Positions 1 through 7,638 of a stretch of 30,510 nt of DNA are shown here, piece by piece. Below the pieces are notes generated by a model that did not search any database, had not been told where the DNA came from, and saw only the letters and a list, made by a program, of their open reading frames with translations. A program made the translations under genes and the position numbers. The DNA is from a virus, in IMG/VR virus record IMGVR_UViG_3300047678_000819, positions 1 through 30,510 of that record. One strand, 5' to 3'. Each line of letters opens with the position of its first letter. Position 1 is the stretch's first letter.

Positions 1-318
1 TCACTTCACGCGAATCTGAACCCTGCATGCGCCCCCCTGAACGTCAATAACCTCGGCGACGTATTGGTGGCCCTTCTCCATGCATTCAGCCAGGCGTTGG
101 ATGATCGAGGATGTAATTGTTCCGGCCACTTGCCCGTTGAAAAGTGCTTCGACTGTGACCGCTTTGCCGGTCTTGTTGACGCTAACGTCGAGCACGGTGC
201 CTTTGCTGAGCTGACTTAGAATCGCTCTGTTCGGCGAGTTCAACGTGGTCTGCTGCGACAGCGTTTCGCAACTGTCACCAGGCTGGTCAATCCAAGTTCC
301 GCCACCCGATCCAGACAC
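1..318 (-). CDS. small 'MSGSGGG' accessory protein, unknown function
   Basis: This encodes a 105-aa protein that starts with MSGSGGG and has a short Cys-containing N-terminal part. A compact domain follows (about residues 37-105) with a 'KGTVLDV' strand, a 'GQVAGTITS' motif, a helix 'RLAECMEKGHQYVAEV' and a final 'GGACRVQIR' strand. I recognise the general pattern (MSGxGG..., GxVLDV, GxITS, C...GxxYxAxV, CxVxI) as one that recurs among small hypothetical proteins, but I cannot assign a function. The start is GTG at 318, chosen because a perfect GGAGGT lies 5 nt upstream. It sits last in the minus-strand series after a 123-bp AT-rich gap and is somewhat less GC-rich (about 55-58% on sampled lines) than the tail genes. 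That position fits a cargo (moron) gene. The stop codon is the first three bases of the window. Confidence 0.75.
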   Translation of the reverse strand: MSGSGGGTWIDQPGDSCETLSQQTTLNSPNRAILSQLSKGTVLDVSVNKTGKAVTVEALFNGQVAGTITSSIIQRLAECMEKGHQYVAEVIDVQGGACRVQIRVK

Positions 319-441
319 GTTTCACCTCCAAATTGAACGTCTAATCAACAAATATAACGCGTCGCATGCCTACCGCGTGATCAATCTGCTTGAAGAATCT
401 CCAAGTCGGAAGCGAGTTCTAGGTGATCCACTGGCCGATCC
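319..441 (-). promoter_or_regulatory. AT-rich leader, possible own promoter of the 105-aa gene
   Basis: This is a 123-bp gap in a region where neighbouring genes otherwise abut or overlap. The part next to the gene is about 45% GC (line 301-360), well below its surroundings. On the minus strand TATATT at 356-351 could be a -10 box about 33 nt upstream of the start. I see no good -35 box at 16-18 bp spacing; the nearest TTGATC is 22 bp away. The promoter is therefore inferred from composition and position only. Confidence 0.3.
324..329 (-). promoter_or_regulatory. strong ribosome binding site for the 105-aa gene
   Basis: On the minus strand this reads GGAGGT, 5 nt before the GTG codon at 318. 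It is the most consensus-like Shine-Dalgarno sequence in the left part of the window and it decides the GTG start. Confidence 0.7.
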
Positions 442-792
442 TCAGAGCTTCACAATGGGAGCAAGCAGCGCAGCGATCAAGGGTTCAAGCCATCTGCGGT
501 CTGCCGCCGCTCCGTATGCTCCCCACGTTTCGATTCCGTTCTTGATCCGGGCGACCTCGGCGTCCGTGAACTGGAATTCCTTTACAGGGACCGCGAGCGC
601 CGGGTTCCACACCGTTCTCTCCTGCCCGTTCACGAGTTCACGTTTGAGTTCGATGGCCTTTTCTTCATCCGCATCGAGCGCGAGCTTGTCTTGCACTGCC
701 CAGATCGCACGAATAGATCCCACGTCTGCCCGCTGCGCGCCGAGGAGCGCGTGCAGGTTCAGACGCTGAGTATGATCCAGCGTCAGCTTCAT
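442..792 (-). CDS. small conserved phage protein, unknown function
   Basis: This encodes a mostly helical 116-aa protein starting MKLTLDHTQR. It carries patterns I associate with small proteins at the end of tail-fibre operons: a 'LLGAQRADVGSIRAIW' helix, a charged 'DADEEKAIELK' helix, a central 'TVWNPAL' strand, and 'KEFQFTDAEVARI' leading into a final helix. I do not know its function. The reading frame is open up to 879, but ATG 792 is chosen because AAAGGA lies about 7 nt upstream, between this gene and the tail fibre gene that ends at 804. The 11-bp spacing suggests co-transcription with the fibre. A fibre chaperone is conceivable from position alone. Confidence 0.75.
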   Translation of the reverse strand: MKLTLDHTQRLNLHALLGAQRADVGSIRAIWAVQDKLALDADEEKAIELKRELVNGQERTVWNPALAVPVKEFQFTDAEVARIKNGIETWGAYGAAADRRWLEPLIAALLAPIVKL

Positions 793-803
793 TTGTTTTT
801 CCT

Positions 804-2831
804 TTATGGGTTGGAGTAGAGGAGTACGTAGCCAGCCGTGGCTCCGGCTGGAGTCTTGACCTTGATCACGCCGGCCCATCCGGACGGACTGCTGGCACTC
901 CCAAGGTCAGCCAGGCGATAGCCGTTGCCAGTACCGCCAGCGATGATAAGTTCGCCTCCTGCGGTGACTTCAAGGAGGGTGTGATCTGCGAGGTTCGAAC
1001 CAGGGCCAAACACGCGCAGCGGCGACTCCGTGTTGTCCTTCGCGGAGATCACGACCGCGCCGCAGGCTATTCCGGCCGCCATGATCGCGATCTGCGACGC
1101 CCACGTCCGGGCGTACCCGATCTTCGGGTCGTTGCCTTGCTGCAAGCACGCGCCCCACAGGTAGATTGAACCGGTGGTCCAATCGTCGCCGTTCGAATCA
1201 TACTGGCGCACGACGATCCAAAGGCCGGTCTGCCCGCTGGCCAGCGTGCCGGTGATCCGAAACCGCTGCCACGCAGTAGTGAGAGTGACCTGCGTCGGCC
1301 CCGCCAGGTATGCGCCGTAGGCGTTGTTGACGATAGCGAGAGACACCTTCCGAGTTCCGGACGCAACCTTCGCCCAGACGTAGAACGTGTACGTGCCGCC
1401 GTCCACGAGGCCCACGATCTGCTGCTGAATGATCGGAGTCGCTGTACTCGCGGTTACGGTGTCGGCGGTCGCGTTGCCGTCGGGAGCGGCGGTGTTGTTG
1501 GGGGTCACCGAGCAGGAACCGCCGTTCTTGTCCCACGTTCCGACGCTGAAGTCCTCCGAGTACTTCGCCATGTTTTCGAATGCGCCGCCGACGGTCTGGT
1601 ACGGGCCGCATTCGACGAAGGCTTGATCTCCACCGAGGTGCAGCGTGCCGGTGAAAGTGTCGCCGGCCTTGTTCACGGGCGTGTAGCCGAGCGCGCCGGT
1701 CACATCTCCCGAAGAGAGTGCCGCGACGGAAACTGCCGCGCCCGCCGAAGCCTGGCGCAGGAAGCCGGGACCTGTTGCGGAGAGATCCGCTCCCGAGCCA
1801 CCCCGCGCGAGGGCCAAAGAGCCGGATACGATATCGGTCGCGGTGTGGGTGTGCGTTCCAAGGGAGATCACCCCTGCGGCCAGCGATAACCCAGAGCCGA
1901 CACTCAACTCGGCGAGCGTGTCCGGGGACGGTGAGTAGAGGAGTTTGTTGGCAGCGACGGTAGTCAGCCCCGTTCCACCGCGATTCACGCCGAACGCGCC
2001 GCTCACGATGTCACCAGCGACATGAGTGTGCGTGGGCAGGTCGGACGAGCCAAGCGACGCACCGGCTGTGACGCGACCCTTGGCGTCCACAGTGACCTTT
2101 GGGTACGTGCCAGGCGTGACCGCCGTGTTCGCCAGCGAGAGGACTCCGGCCGCGACCGCCAGCCCGCCGACGGCGTCGATCTGGGCGATGCCTTTGCTCG
2201 CGGTCGTGGCATCCGGGTACGAGAACGCGCCGAACGTCTGGCCAACAGCAAAGTCGATGATCGCTTCCATGGCCACATGGTTCGCGGCGTTCAGGCTCAT
2301 CCCGAGATCGCCGGAATTGTCCGCCTTGCGCCACCGCAACGCTCCGTCATTGGGCAGCCGCACGAGGCCGGTCGCAGCCTTGGCTCCCGCGCCGAACTCC
2401 GCGCCGTCCACGAAGGTCTTCAGACCAGTGATCGTGACTGCGCCGTCCTTGCGGACGTAGTTGCGCGCGGACGCCACACCGACCTCGTTCTCGATGGCGA
2501 GAACCGCTGACTGAAGCGCGGTCAAGAAGCCGGAGACCATGTTCGCCTTCACCGCGACGCCGGAGGAGTGCTGCGCCGCCGACGTGCCGAACGCTCCCCG
2601 CTGGCATCCAGTAAACTGCGTTGCGTTCCTCGCGGTGTAAATGATCAACTCGTCGTTGATCGAGAGAATGCCGTACGTGGCGGCGAAGCCATCGGTGGAC
2701 GCGACGCTCACGGTCGAGTCGCCGGCGAGGATCTGCTGCGTAGCCGTGGTGTCGAGCGGCTTGGTCGAGAACGCATCTGCCGGAGAGTACAGGCTTGAAG
2801 CGTCGTCAATCGCGCTGGGGTAGTTAGCCAT
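804..2831 (-). CDS. tail fibre protein with HxH motifs
   Basis: This 675-aa protein is probably a trimeric tail fibre or receptor-binding protein. The N-terminus (about 1-100) is a compact virion-attachment-like region rich in Ala, Ser and Thr. Two THTH motifs followed by 'DIVSG' occur near residues 268 and 330. Such His-x-His motifs coordinate metal along the axis of trimeric phage fibres (T4 gp37-type). A 'GYTPVNKAGDTFTG' fibre repeat follows near residue 385. Residues about 415-560 read like a carbohydrate-binding beta-sandwich ('YSEDFSVGTWDKNGGS', 'YTFYVWAKVASG'). The C-terminus ends in the short 'GYVLLYSNP' typical of fibre tips. ATG 2831 overlaps the end of the upstream 1177-aa gene by 8 bp, and GAGG lies about 9 nt upstream. 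Receptor and host range are unknown. Confidence 0.85.
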   Translation of the reverse strand: MANYPSAIDDASSLYSPADAFSTKPLDTTATQQILAGDSTVSVASTDGFAATYGILSINDELIIYTARNATQFTGCQRGAFGTSAAQHSSGVAVKANMVSGFLTALQSAVLAIENEVGVASARNYVRKDGAVTITGLKTFVDGAEFGAGAKAATGLVRLPNDGALRWRKADNSGDLGMSLNAANHVAMEAIIDFAVGQTFGAFSYPDATTASKGIAQIDAVGGLAVAAGVLSLANTAVTPGTYPKVTVDAKGRVTAGASLGSSDLPTHTHVAGDIVSGAFGVNRGGTGLTTVAANKLLYSPSPDTLAELSVGSGLSLAAGVISLGTHTHTATDIVSGSLALARGGSGADLSATGPGFLRQASAGAAVSVAALSSGDVTGALGYTPVNKAGDTFTGTLHLGGDQAFVECGPYQTVGGAFENMAKYSEDFSVGTWDKNGGSCSVTPNNTAAPDGNATADTVTASTATPIIQQQIVGLVDGGTYTFYVWAKVASGTRKVSLAIVNNAYGAYLAGPTQVTLTTAWQRFRITGTLASGQTGLWIVVRQYDSNGDDWTTGSIYLWGACLQQGNDPKIGYARTWASQIAIMAAGIACGAVVISAKDNTESPLRVFGPGSNLADHTLLEVTAGGELIIAGGTGNGYRLADLGSASSPSGWAGVIKVKTPAGATAGYVLLYSNP

Positions 2832-5800
2832 TGAGCTTGCCCTCGTTCAACTTGAAGCGGTTCATTGCGCCCGATGCGGTTGAGACTACCGGCACCGCGA
2901 CGGTGGCCTCCAGCGCGCGGGCCGCGCGAGGTTTGTGATACGCGACCGCTGTGGCCCTTGCTTGAATCCATGCTTCGATCGGGATCGGCCTGCTGTTCAG
3001 GCAGAACTGATCGAACGCCCAGAAGCACATCGAGTAGAGCTTTGCCGCGCGCCACATCCCGTACGCCTGGGCGATGGGCGGGTCCGGAGGACCGTAGATG
3101 CCCGCCAGGTAAATGCACTCCGCGGCGGGTCGGCCAAGCACCTGGTTCGCGTAGGTGATGGTCTGGCGCATCCGGACGGCGTTCTTCTGCCACACGTCGT
3201 AATCGAATCCCTCGCACCGGAAGTACTTGATCCCGTACGAGGAGGTCTTCCACTCGTTCGGCAGGTTGACATGCATCAGGAGTCTCCGGAATGCGGCGTC
3301 CGGCGCGGGCTTCCCTTGGTTCGCGTCGAGCGGCCAGAGGCATTCGAACACAGCGGTCGGATGGTAGGAGCGGACGTACGCCATCACGTCGGCGCAGTAC
3401 TGCCAAATGCGGTCGCGCAAGAAGTCGGCGGTCTCGAAGCTGTGCGCCGGATCGCCCGCAGGGTCATTCGTGTTCGCCGTGAACGGCCAGATCTGGTGAC
3501 CATTCGCGGCTTGGAAGGTATCTATGGTTTCCTGATCGTAGAAACCCATCCCGCCATTCGGGTCCTGCGAGGTGTTGGGGAAGTACCACCACTGCGTCTC
3601 ACCGAACTGAAGCACGACCGGCGCGCCCGCCGCCGCGATCTCGTCGGCGCATTCCTTGTACATTTGGCGCAGGTAGTTCCGGACACGCTGCCCGAAGTGC
3701 ATCTGGTGCGAAGGGATCTCCAGGAATACGTCCGCGCCTGGCTGAACCACGCCGCCGTTGTAAAGCAGGTACTTCGCCCGCATCGCCGCCGGCGGACTAT
3801 AGACCTCCATCGAGAACGCGAACGACGCCATGATCCCCGCCGATTGGAACTGGCTGGCGAGATCGCGAATCCACTTCCGCGCGCCTTCGGTCATGACGGG
3901 CGAGACGGAGTCGATCAACTCCCAGTCGCCCTCGTCGCCCGCCGTTCCGAGGTTGCCCGTAAGCGTGAGGGTTACGGAGTTCGGCTCGCCGACGGAGATC
4001 GATGGGAACGTCCACGAAGGGGCCTTCGACTGAATGCGCAGCGTCGCGCTGGTTCCGAAATTGTCGTCGGCCCAAACGCCCACGAACGTGCCGTTGAGCG
4101 CGGCGCGCATCTGGCTCACGATGCTCTGAAGCGTTTCGCCATAGCCGATGGCGTGGTTGATGGTGGTCCCGGAGATCGTGATGGAGGCAACGTCGCCCGG
4201 AACGGGGCTGCCCGAGAACTCGATGGTTGCGTACGGGTACGTTGCTCCCACGCGCCGCCGCTTGTTGTTCCAGAAGACGCCCATGTACACGTCGGCGTGG
4301 CCCTGGAGCCCGAGCTTCTGGAGGTGCCAGAGGTGCCAGGCGGGGGGCTTCTTGTAGCCGTGGTCGGTGTCGAAGTCGATGGCGAGCGACACGTCCGAAA
4401 GGACCTCCGGCGCGTCCGGAACGTCCTGCGGCACCATAGGCCACAGGTAGTCGAAGTAGAAGTAGTACCCGGTGGACGCGGCGTTCTTGTCGTACAGAGC
4501 GGTGATCTCGACGGTATGGTTTCCGGCAGCAATGTTGCCGCGGACCTTGAGGTTCGCCGTCATGCCGCCGAACTCCGCGAGGTAGAGATCGTGCGTGGTG
4601 ACGACGCCGTCCACCGAGACGTTGATCTTTCCACAGTCGGTGTACAGGAACGTCCCGAGGTACAGATCGTGCGTTTCAGACTTTGAGTAGGTGATCCGCA
4701 CCTTGCGAACGTCGAGCGCGCTGGCGGGTGCGGTACGTTTCGCGTGGCCCGCGCTCCACCATTGCGTCGGGAAGCCGCCAGTGTATTTGTAGTTCTCCCA
4801 GAAGCCGTTGTACTTGCACCGGCCATCGGACTCCTCGATACGCGGTGCGGCACCACCAACTTTAAGGGCGCGGTCGCCGATGACCGTGATGTTCGAGATT
4901 GTAGCGGCCCACTCCGCATCGGAGGCGAAGCCGCTCATGGGCGAGAGCTTCTTCACGCGGGTTCCAGCCGCCCACGTGCCAGGCGTCGAGGACTGGTAGC
5001 CACGCTCTACTGTGATCTGTGTAGGCGAATCGAGGGCGACAAGGCGCATACGTTCCTCAACGGTGGGTGTGCCGATGAAGTACCGGCCACCGGAGAGTTT
5101 CGATGAGTCGTCCACCTGCCAGACGGTGTCGGTCACGCCCGCGCTCGCCGTGAGGAAGCAGCCATCCTCCAACTCCTGCTCCGTGATCTCGAAGCGCGGA
5201 GCGAAGACCATATACATCTTGCGGCAGTCGTTCATCGGCACCGTGCGGCCGAGCTTGTCGAGAAGGGGCTGCGTGAAATCGAGGGTGATGTGGTACTTGG
5301 TGTCGTTGTCGCCTCCGGCGAATCGCCGCGACGTACCGCTGCCGTCAGACCAGTCGATCTGCTGTGACCCAGGCGGGTCCGGAGGGTTGGCGTCAACGTG
5401 GCCTGACGTGACGGTCACCCGGTCGATGTTGCCGAGCTTGCCGTAGCGCGCGGCCGGAAGCGCGGGCGTCGCGAACTGAAGCTGGAGGCTGACCACTGAC
5501 GTGGAGAACGCCGTCGCGGTCGCGGAGATGACACCCGCTTGGTCGGGACCGAATCGGCCCGCGACTGGATCGCCAGTCGTGTTGATTATTTGGGCAAGCT
5601 TCTGAGACAAATGCTTCGCGCCCAACTGGAGCGTAACGAAACTCCCGGCGGGGTGGTTCATGGTGACCACGCAACGGATTGTGCCCGCGCCGACTGCCTC
5701 GACTCGCATCAGTTCCTCGTTCGTGCCGGTGCGCTCGATGTAGACGTAGTCGCCGACTCCGATTCCCGTCGTGCTCGCGACCGGGATGTCCTGCGCGGTC

Positions 5801-6357
5801 GTGCTTGCGGTGGCATCCGCAGAGAGAGTCGTCTCGACGATACAGTCGGTGTGCGCCACCGTGTAACGAGTGTCGCGGAAGTAGAGGTGGAGGTAGTCGA
5901 TCCCGTAATACGGCGCGATTCCGCCGGCGTCGAACTGGCAAGATGCCGGTGTCTCGCCGCCAGAGAGGACGGTTGCGTGATCGAGAAGGCGAACTTCGTA
6001 AAGGTCGTTCGGTCCACCCACGCCACACACGAATGTCATGGCGTCCCAGGAAACGGACGGGAACTTCGCGGCGTCGAGTCGCATCGCGCCGTCGAGAGCG
6101 TGGTCGTACTCGATGTCGAACTCCAGCTTCAGGTCGGACAGATCGGTGCGCGGCAAGTGCTTTACGCGCAGATGGTTGAAGTAGTCGTAGGCGTTCCAGA
6201 AGCCGAGCACCGCGAAATCTTCGGCGGCTTGGAAGATGCCAGAGATGGCGACACCTGTGGCTGTGGCATCGTGAATCGTTGTTGTCGCGGCGCGACCAGA
6301 GAAACCCTGCACGTGAAAGTTCCGGCGCGGGTCGAAGATGAGGAGTTCCTCAGACAA
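2824..6357 (-). CDS. large tail protein with possible glycosidase-like domain
   Basis: This 1177-aa virion protein follows the tail tip and cargo genes. Residues about 1-430 are beta-rich and include 'ATSTTAQDIPVASTTGIGVGDYVYIER' type elements, split here by segments; similar 'VDDSS...FIGTPTVEERM' elements follow near 420-460. Residues about 480-630 look like a beta-sandwich. From about residue 655 onward it resembles a TIM-barrel glycoside hydrolase: 'SLAIDFDTDHGY', 'VYMGVFWNN', 'VVLQFGETQWWYF' (E920), 'AVFECLWPLD' (E1005) and 'SMCFWAFDQF'. A phage-type insert lies around 690-800. E920 and E1005 are candidate catalytic acids, which is inference. The start is TTG 6357, because no ATG or GTG occurs between it and the upstream in-frame stop; the SD is weak. 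It might degrade surface polysaccharide or bind it. Confidence 0.8.
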   Translation of the reverse strand: MSEELLIFDPRRNFHVQGFSGRAATTTIHDATATGVAISGIFQAAEDFAVLGFWNAYDYFNHLRVKHLPRTDLSDLKLEFDIEYDHALDGAMRLDAAKFPSVSWDAMTFVCGVGGPNDLYEVRLLDHATVLSGGETPASCQFDAGGIAPYYGIDYLHLYFRDTRYTVAHTDCIVETTLSADATASTTAQDIPVASTTGIGVGDYVYIERTGTNEELMRVEAVGAGTIRCVVTMNHPAGSFVTLQLGAKHLSQKLAQIINTTGDPVAGRFGPDQAGVISATATAFSTSVVSLQLQFATPALPAARYGKLGNIDRVTVTSGHVDANPPDPPGSQQIDWSDGSGTSRRFAGGDNDTKYHITLDFTQPLLDKLGRTVPMNDCRKMYMVFAPRFEITEQELEDGCFLTASAGVTDTVWQVDDSSKLSGGRYFIGTPTVEERMRLVALDSPTQITVERGYQSSTPGTWAAGTRVKKLSPMSGFASDAEWAATISNITVIGDRALKVGGAAPRIEESDGRCKYNGFWENYKYTGGFPTQWWSAGHAKRTAPASALDVRKVRITYSKSETHDLYLGTFLYTDCGKINVSVDGVVTTHDLYLAEFGGMTANLKVRGNIAAGNHTVEITALYDKNAASTGYYFYFDYLWPMVPQDVPDAPEVLSDVSLAIDFDTDHGYKKPPAWHLWHLQKLGLQGHADVYMGVFWNNKRRRVGATYPYATIEFSGSPVPGDVASITISGTTINHAIGYGETLQSIVSQMRAALNGTFVGVWADDNFGTSATLRIQSKAPSWTFPSISVGEPNSVTLTLTGNLGTAGDEGDWELIDSVSPVMTEGARKWIRDLASQFQSAGIMASFAFSMEVYSPPAAMRAKYLLYNGGVVQPGADVFLEIPSHQMHFGQRVRNYLRQMYKECADEIAAAGAPVVLQFGETQWWYFPNTSQDPNGGMGFYDQETIDTFQAANGHQIWPFTANTNDPAGDPAHSFETADFLRDRIWQYCADVMAYVRSYHPTAVFECLWPLDANQGKPAPDAAFRRLLMHVNLPNEWKTSSYGIKYFRCEGFDYDVWQKNAVRMRQTITYANQVLGRPAAECIYLAGIYGPPDPPIAQAYGMWRAAKLYSMCFWAFDQFCLNSRPIPIEAWIQARATAVAYHKPRAARALEATVAVPVVSTASGAMNRFKLNEGKLNG

Positions 6358-6418
6358 GATGGCACCGACCGGTTTCCGATGGAATGTTGGAACTTGGTGA
6401 GGAGGCGCGAGCTAACGG

Positions 6419-7510
6419 CTACTCCTCGTTGAACTGAAAACCGATCCACTCATGCATGGTCTCGTTCCATTCAACTGGGGTTGCGCCCTCACCCAAAGTG
6501 ACTACAAGCACTCGGCTCGGATTTGGGGCATCGCCCGACATAAGGACAGAGACAGCCTCGCGCGCATCGGACGCAAGTACACCATGCTCCGAGGCCGGGT
6601 CAGTGACGGCGAATGTGATGAACATCGCGAGGTCCAGGCCGTTTTGTTGCACTCCCACCGACGTTTCACCCAGCGGACGCCGAAGCTTCTGTTGCTGCTG
6701 CTGCTGAGCCTCAGTCAGATGGCGTTCAAAATCCTTTGCGGCGCGCACCGTAGGCGCAAGGCTCCACGAGTTCTTCAGATTCGGATGATAGAAGAGGTAG
6801 TATCCTAAGTGGTCTCGCTGGACAAGCGCAGCGACTTGGTCGAGATCAATTCGAGCGTTTCCGCTGCGGCCAACCTTCTTGGACTGGAATCGAACGACCT
6901 TGAAGAACTCATCCTGGTCACGAAATTTCGCCTGGACTATTAGGCCGAGATCAGCACCCGTTGTCGCTTCCCGCCTCCCGGCAGCGGTGTCGGCATACCA
7001 AATCCGACACGTGGACTTCGGTTCCGTTGATTCGTTTAGGGTTGCCCAGGCGTCTCCAAATTCTTCTAGGCGTTCGATTAATTGCGAAACCAGATGACCT
7101 GTGAGGCGTTCCTCGTGGCTCCAGTATGGTACGTACTTGTGGAGGAAATGATGCTCAGCCTTCGCCAACGCCCAGAACAGCGCCCATACCGGCTTCGGAT
7201 TGAAAGATGTCGGAGCAGCCAACAACCCCTCGATAAACACTCTCGGGTTACTTCGCATCTTGCGACCGAAGAAATGCCAAATTTCTGGGTCATGCGCCAT
7301 GAACGACGGCCACCCGTTTTCTTTCGGGTGCACCAAGAAGCTGGATTCAAGAACAACTTGCAGGCTTTCTCTGAAGACATTCTCAAAATGACGAAAGGCT
7401 CCGAATCCCGTCCTTCCGCGCAGTGTGCCGTAGACCAGGGCCTGGGCCGTAGAGGTGAGGTGCGCAAACTCAGGTCGCTGGGTCCCAGTTTCAGGCAGTG
7501 ATTCGGGCAT
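6419..7510 (-). CDS. cargo protein with candidate PD-(D/E)XK nuclease core
   Basis: This 363-aa protein has no resemblance to virion components. The N-terminal half (1-125) is helical and aromatic-rich ('PVWALFWALAKAEHHF'). Residues 130-150 read 'HEERLTGHLVSQLIERLEE'. A candidate nuclease core follows: E181 and D187 in 'EATTGADLGL', a beta strand, then 'FQSKK' (Q209, K211) and 'IDLDQVAAL', then 'GYYLFYHP'. This order (E...GAD...QxK...Q...Y.Y) matches restriction-like PD-(D/E)XK proteins of the DUF6615 or defence-nuclease style. The assignment is by pattern only. A Gln tract lies at 269-274. The frame is open to GTG 7561, but ATG 7510 has GAAGGA 10 nt upstream and is preferred. Sampled lines are about 52-55% GC against about 65% in the next gene. 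It interrupts the tail operon between the J-like and fibre genes, which suggests acquired cargo. Confidence 0.7.
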   Translation of the reverse strand: MPESLPETGTQRPEFAHLTSTAQALVYGTLRGRTGFGAFRHFENVFRESLQVVLESSFLVHPKENGWPSFMAHDPEIWHFFGRKMRSNPRVFIEGLLAAPTSFNPKPVWALFWALAKAEHHFLHKYVPYWSHEERLTGHLVSQLIERLEEFGDAWATLNESTEPKSTCRIWYADTAAGRREATTGADLGLIVQAKFRDQDEFFKVVRFQSKKVGRSGNARIDLDQVAALVQRDHLGYYLFYHPNLKNSWSLAPTVRAAKDFERHLTEAQQQQQQKLRRPLGETSVGVQQNGLDLAMFITFAVTDPASEHGVLASDAREAVSVLMSGDAPNPSRVLVVTLGEGATPVEWNETMHEWIGFQFNEE

Positions 7511-7520
7511 GTGGGTTAAA

Positions 7521-7526
7521 TCCTTC
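7521..7526 (-). promoter_or_regulatory. ribosome binding site deciding the cargo-gene start
   Basis: The minus strand reads GAAGGA 10 nt before ATG 7510, while the alternative starts at 7561 (GTG) and 7558 (ATG) have no comparable purine stretch. A CATAAT box at about 7537-7532 could be a -10 element of a private promoter, but no convincing -35 box accompanies it. The whole leader 7511-7638 separates the cargo gene from the tail-tip gene. Confidence 0.45.
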
Positions 7527-7638
7527 ACCACATTATGTCTCAGCGCATGTGGCCACATCACACCGTCGCCCGCGTTCGGGCCAATGTGTTCCGGGACCTG
7601 CCCCGATTCTCGCGCGACACGTTACCTGCGGGAATAAA

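Noticed and set aside
442-792. Holin or endolysin
   Set aside because: The 116-aa protein at the end of the fibre operon has no transmembrane segment or peptidase motif, so a lysis role is not supported; lysis genes must lie outside the window.
2935-4686. 583-codon open frame on the plus strand
   Set aside because: It is antisense to the 1177-aa tail protein; the high GC of third codon positions leaves the opposite strand free of stops, and its Arg/Val/Asp-rich translation shows no domain.
7532-7558. Full sigma-70 promoter before the cargo gene
   Set aside because: A CATAAT box is present but no acceptable -35 hexamer lies at 16-18 bp, so I do not list it as a promoter by itself.
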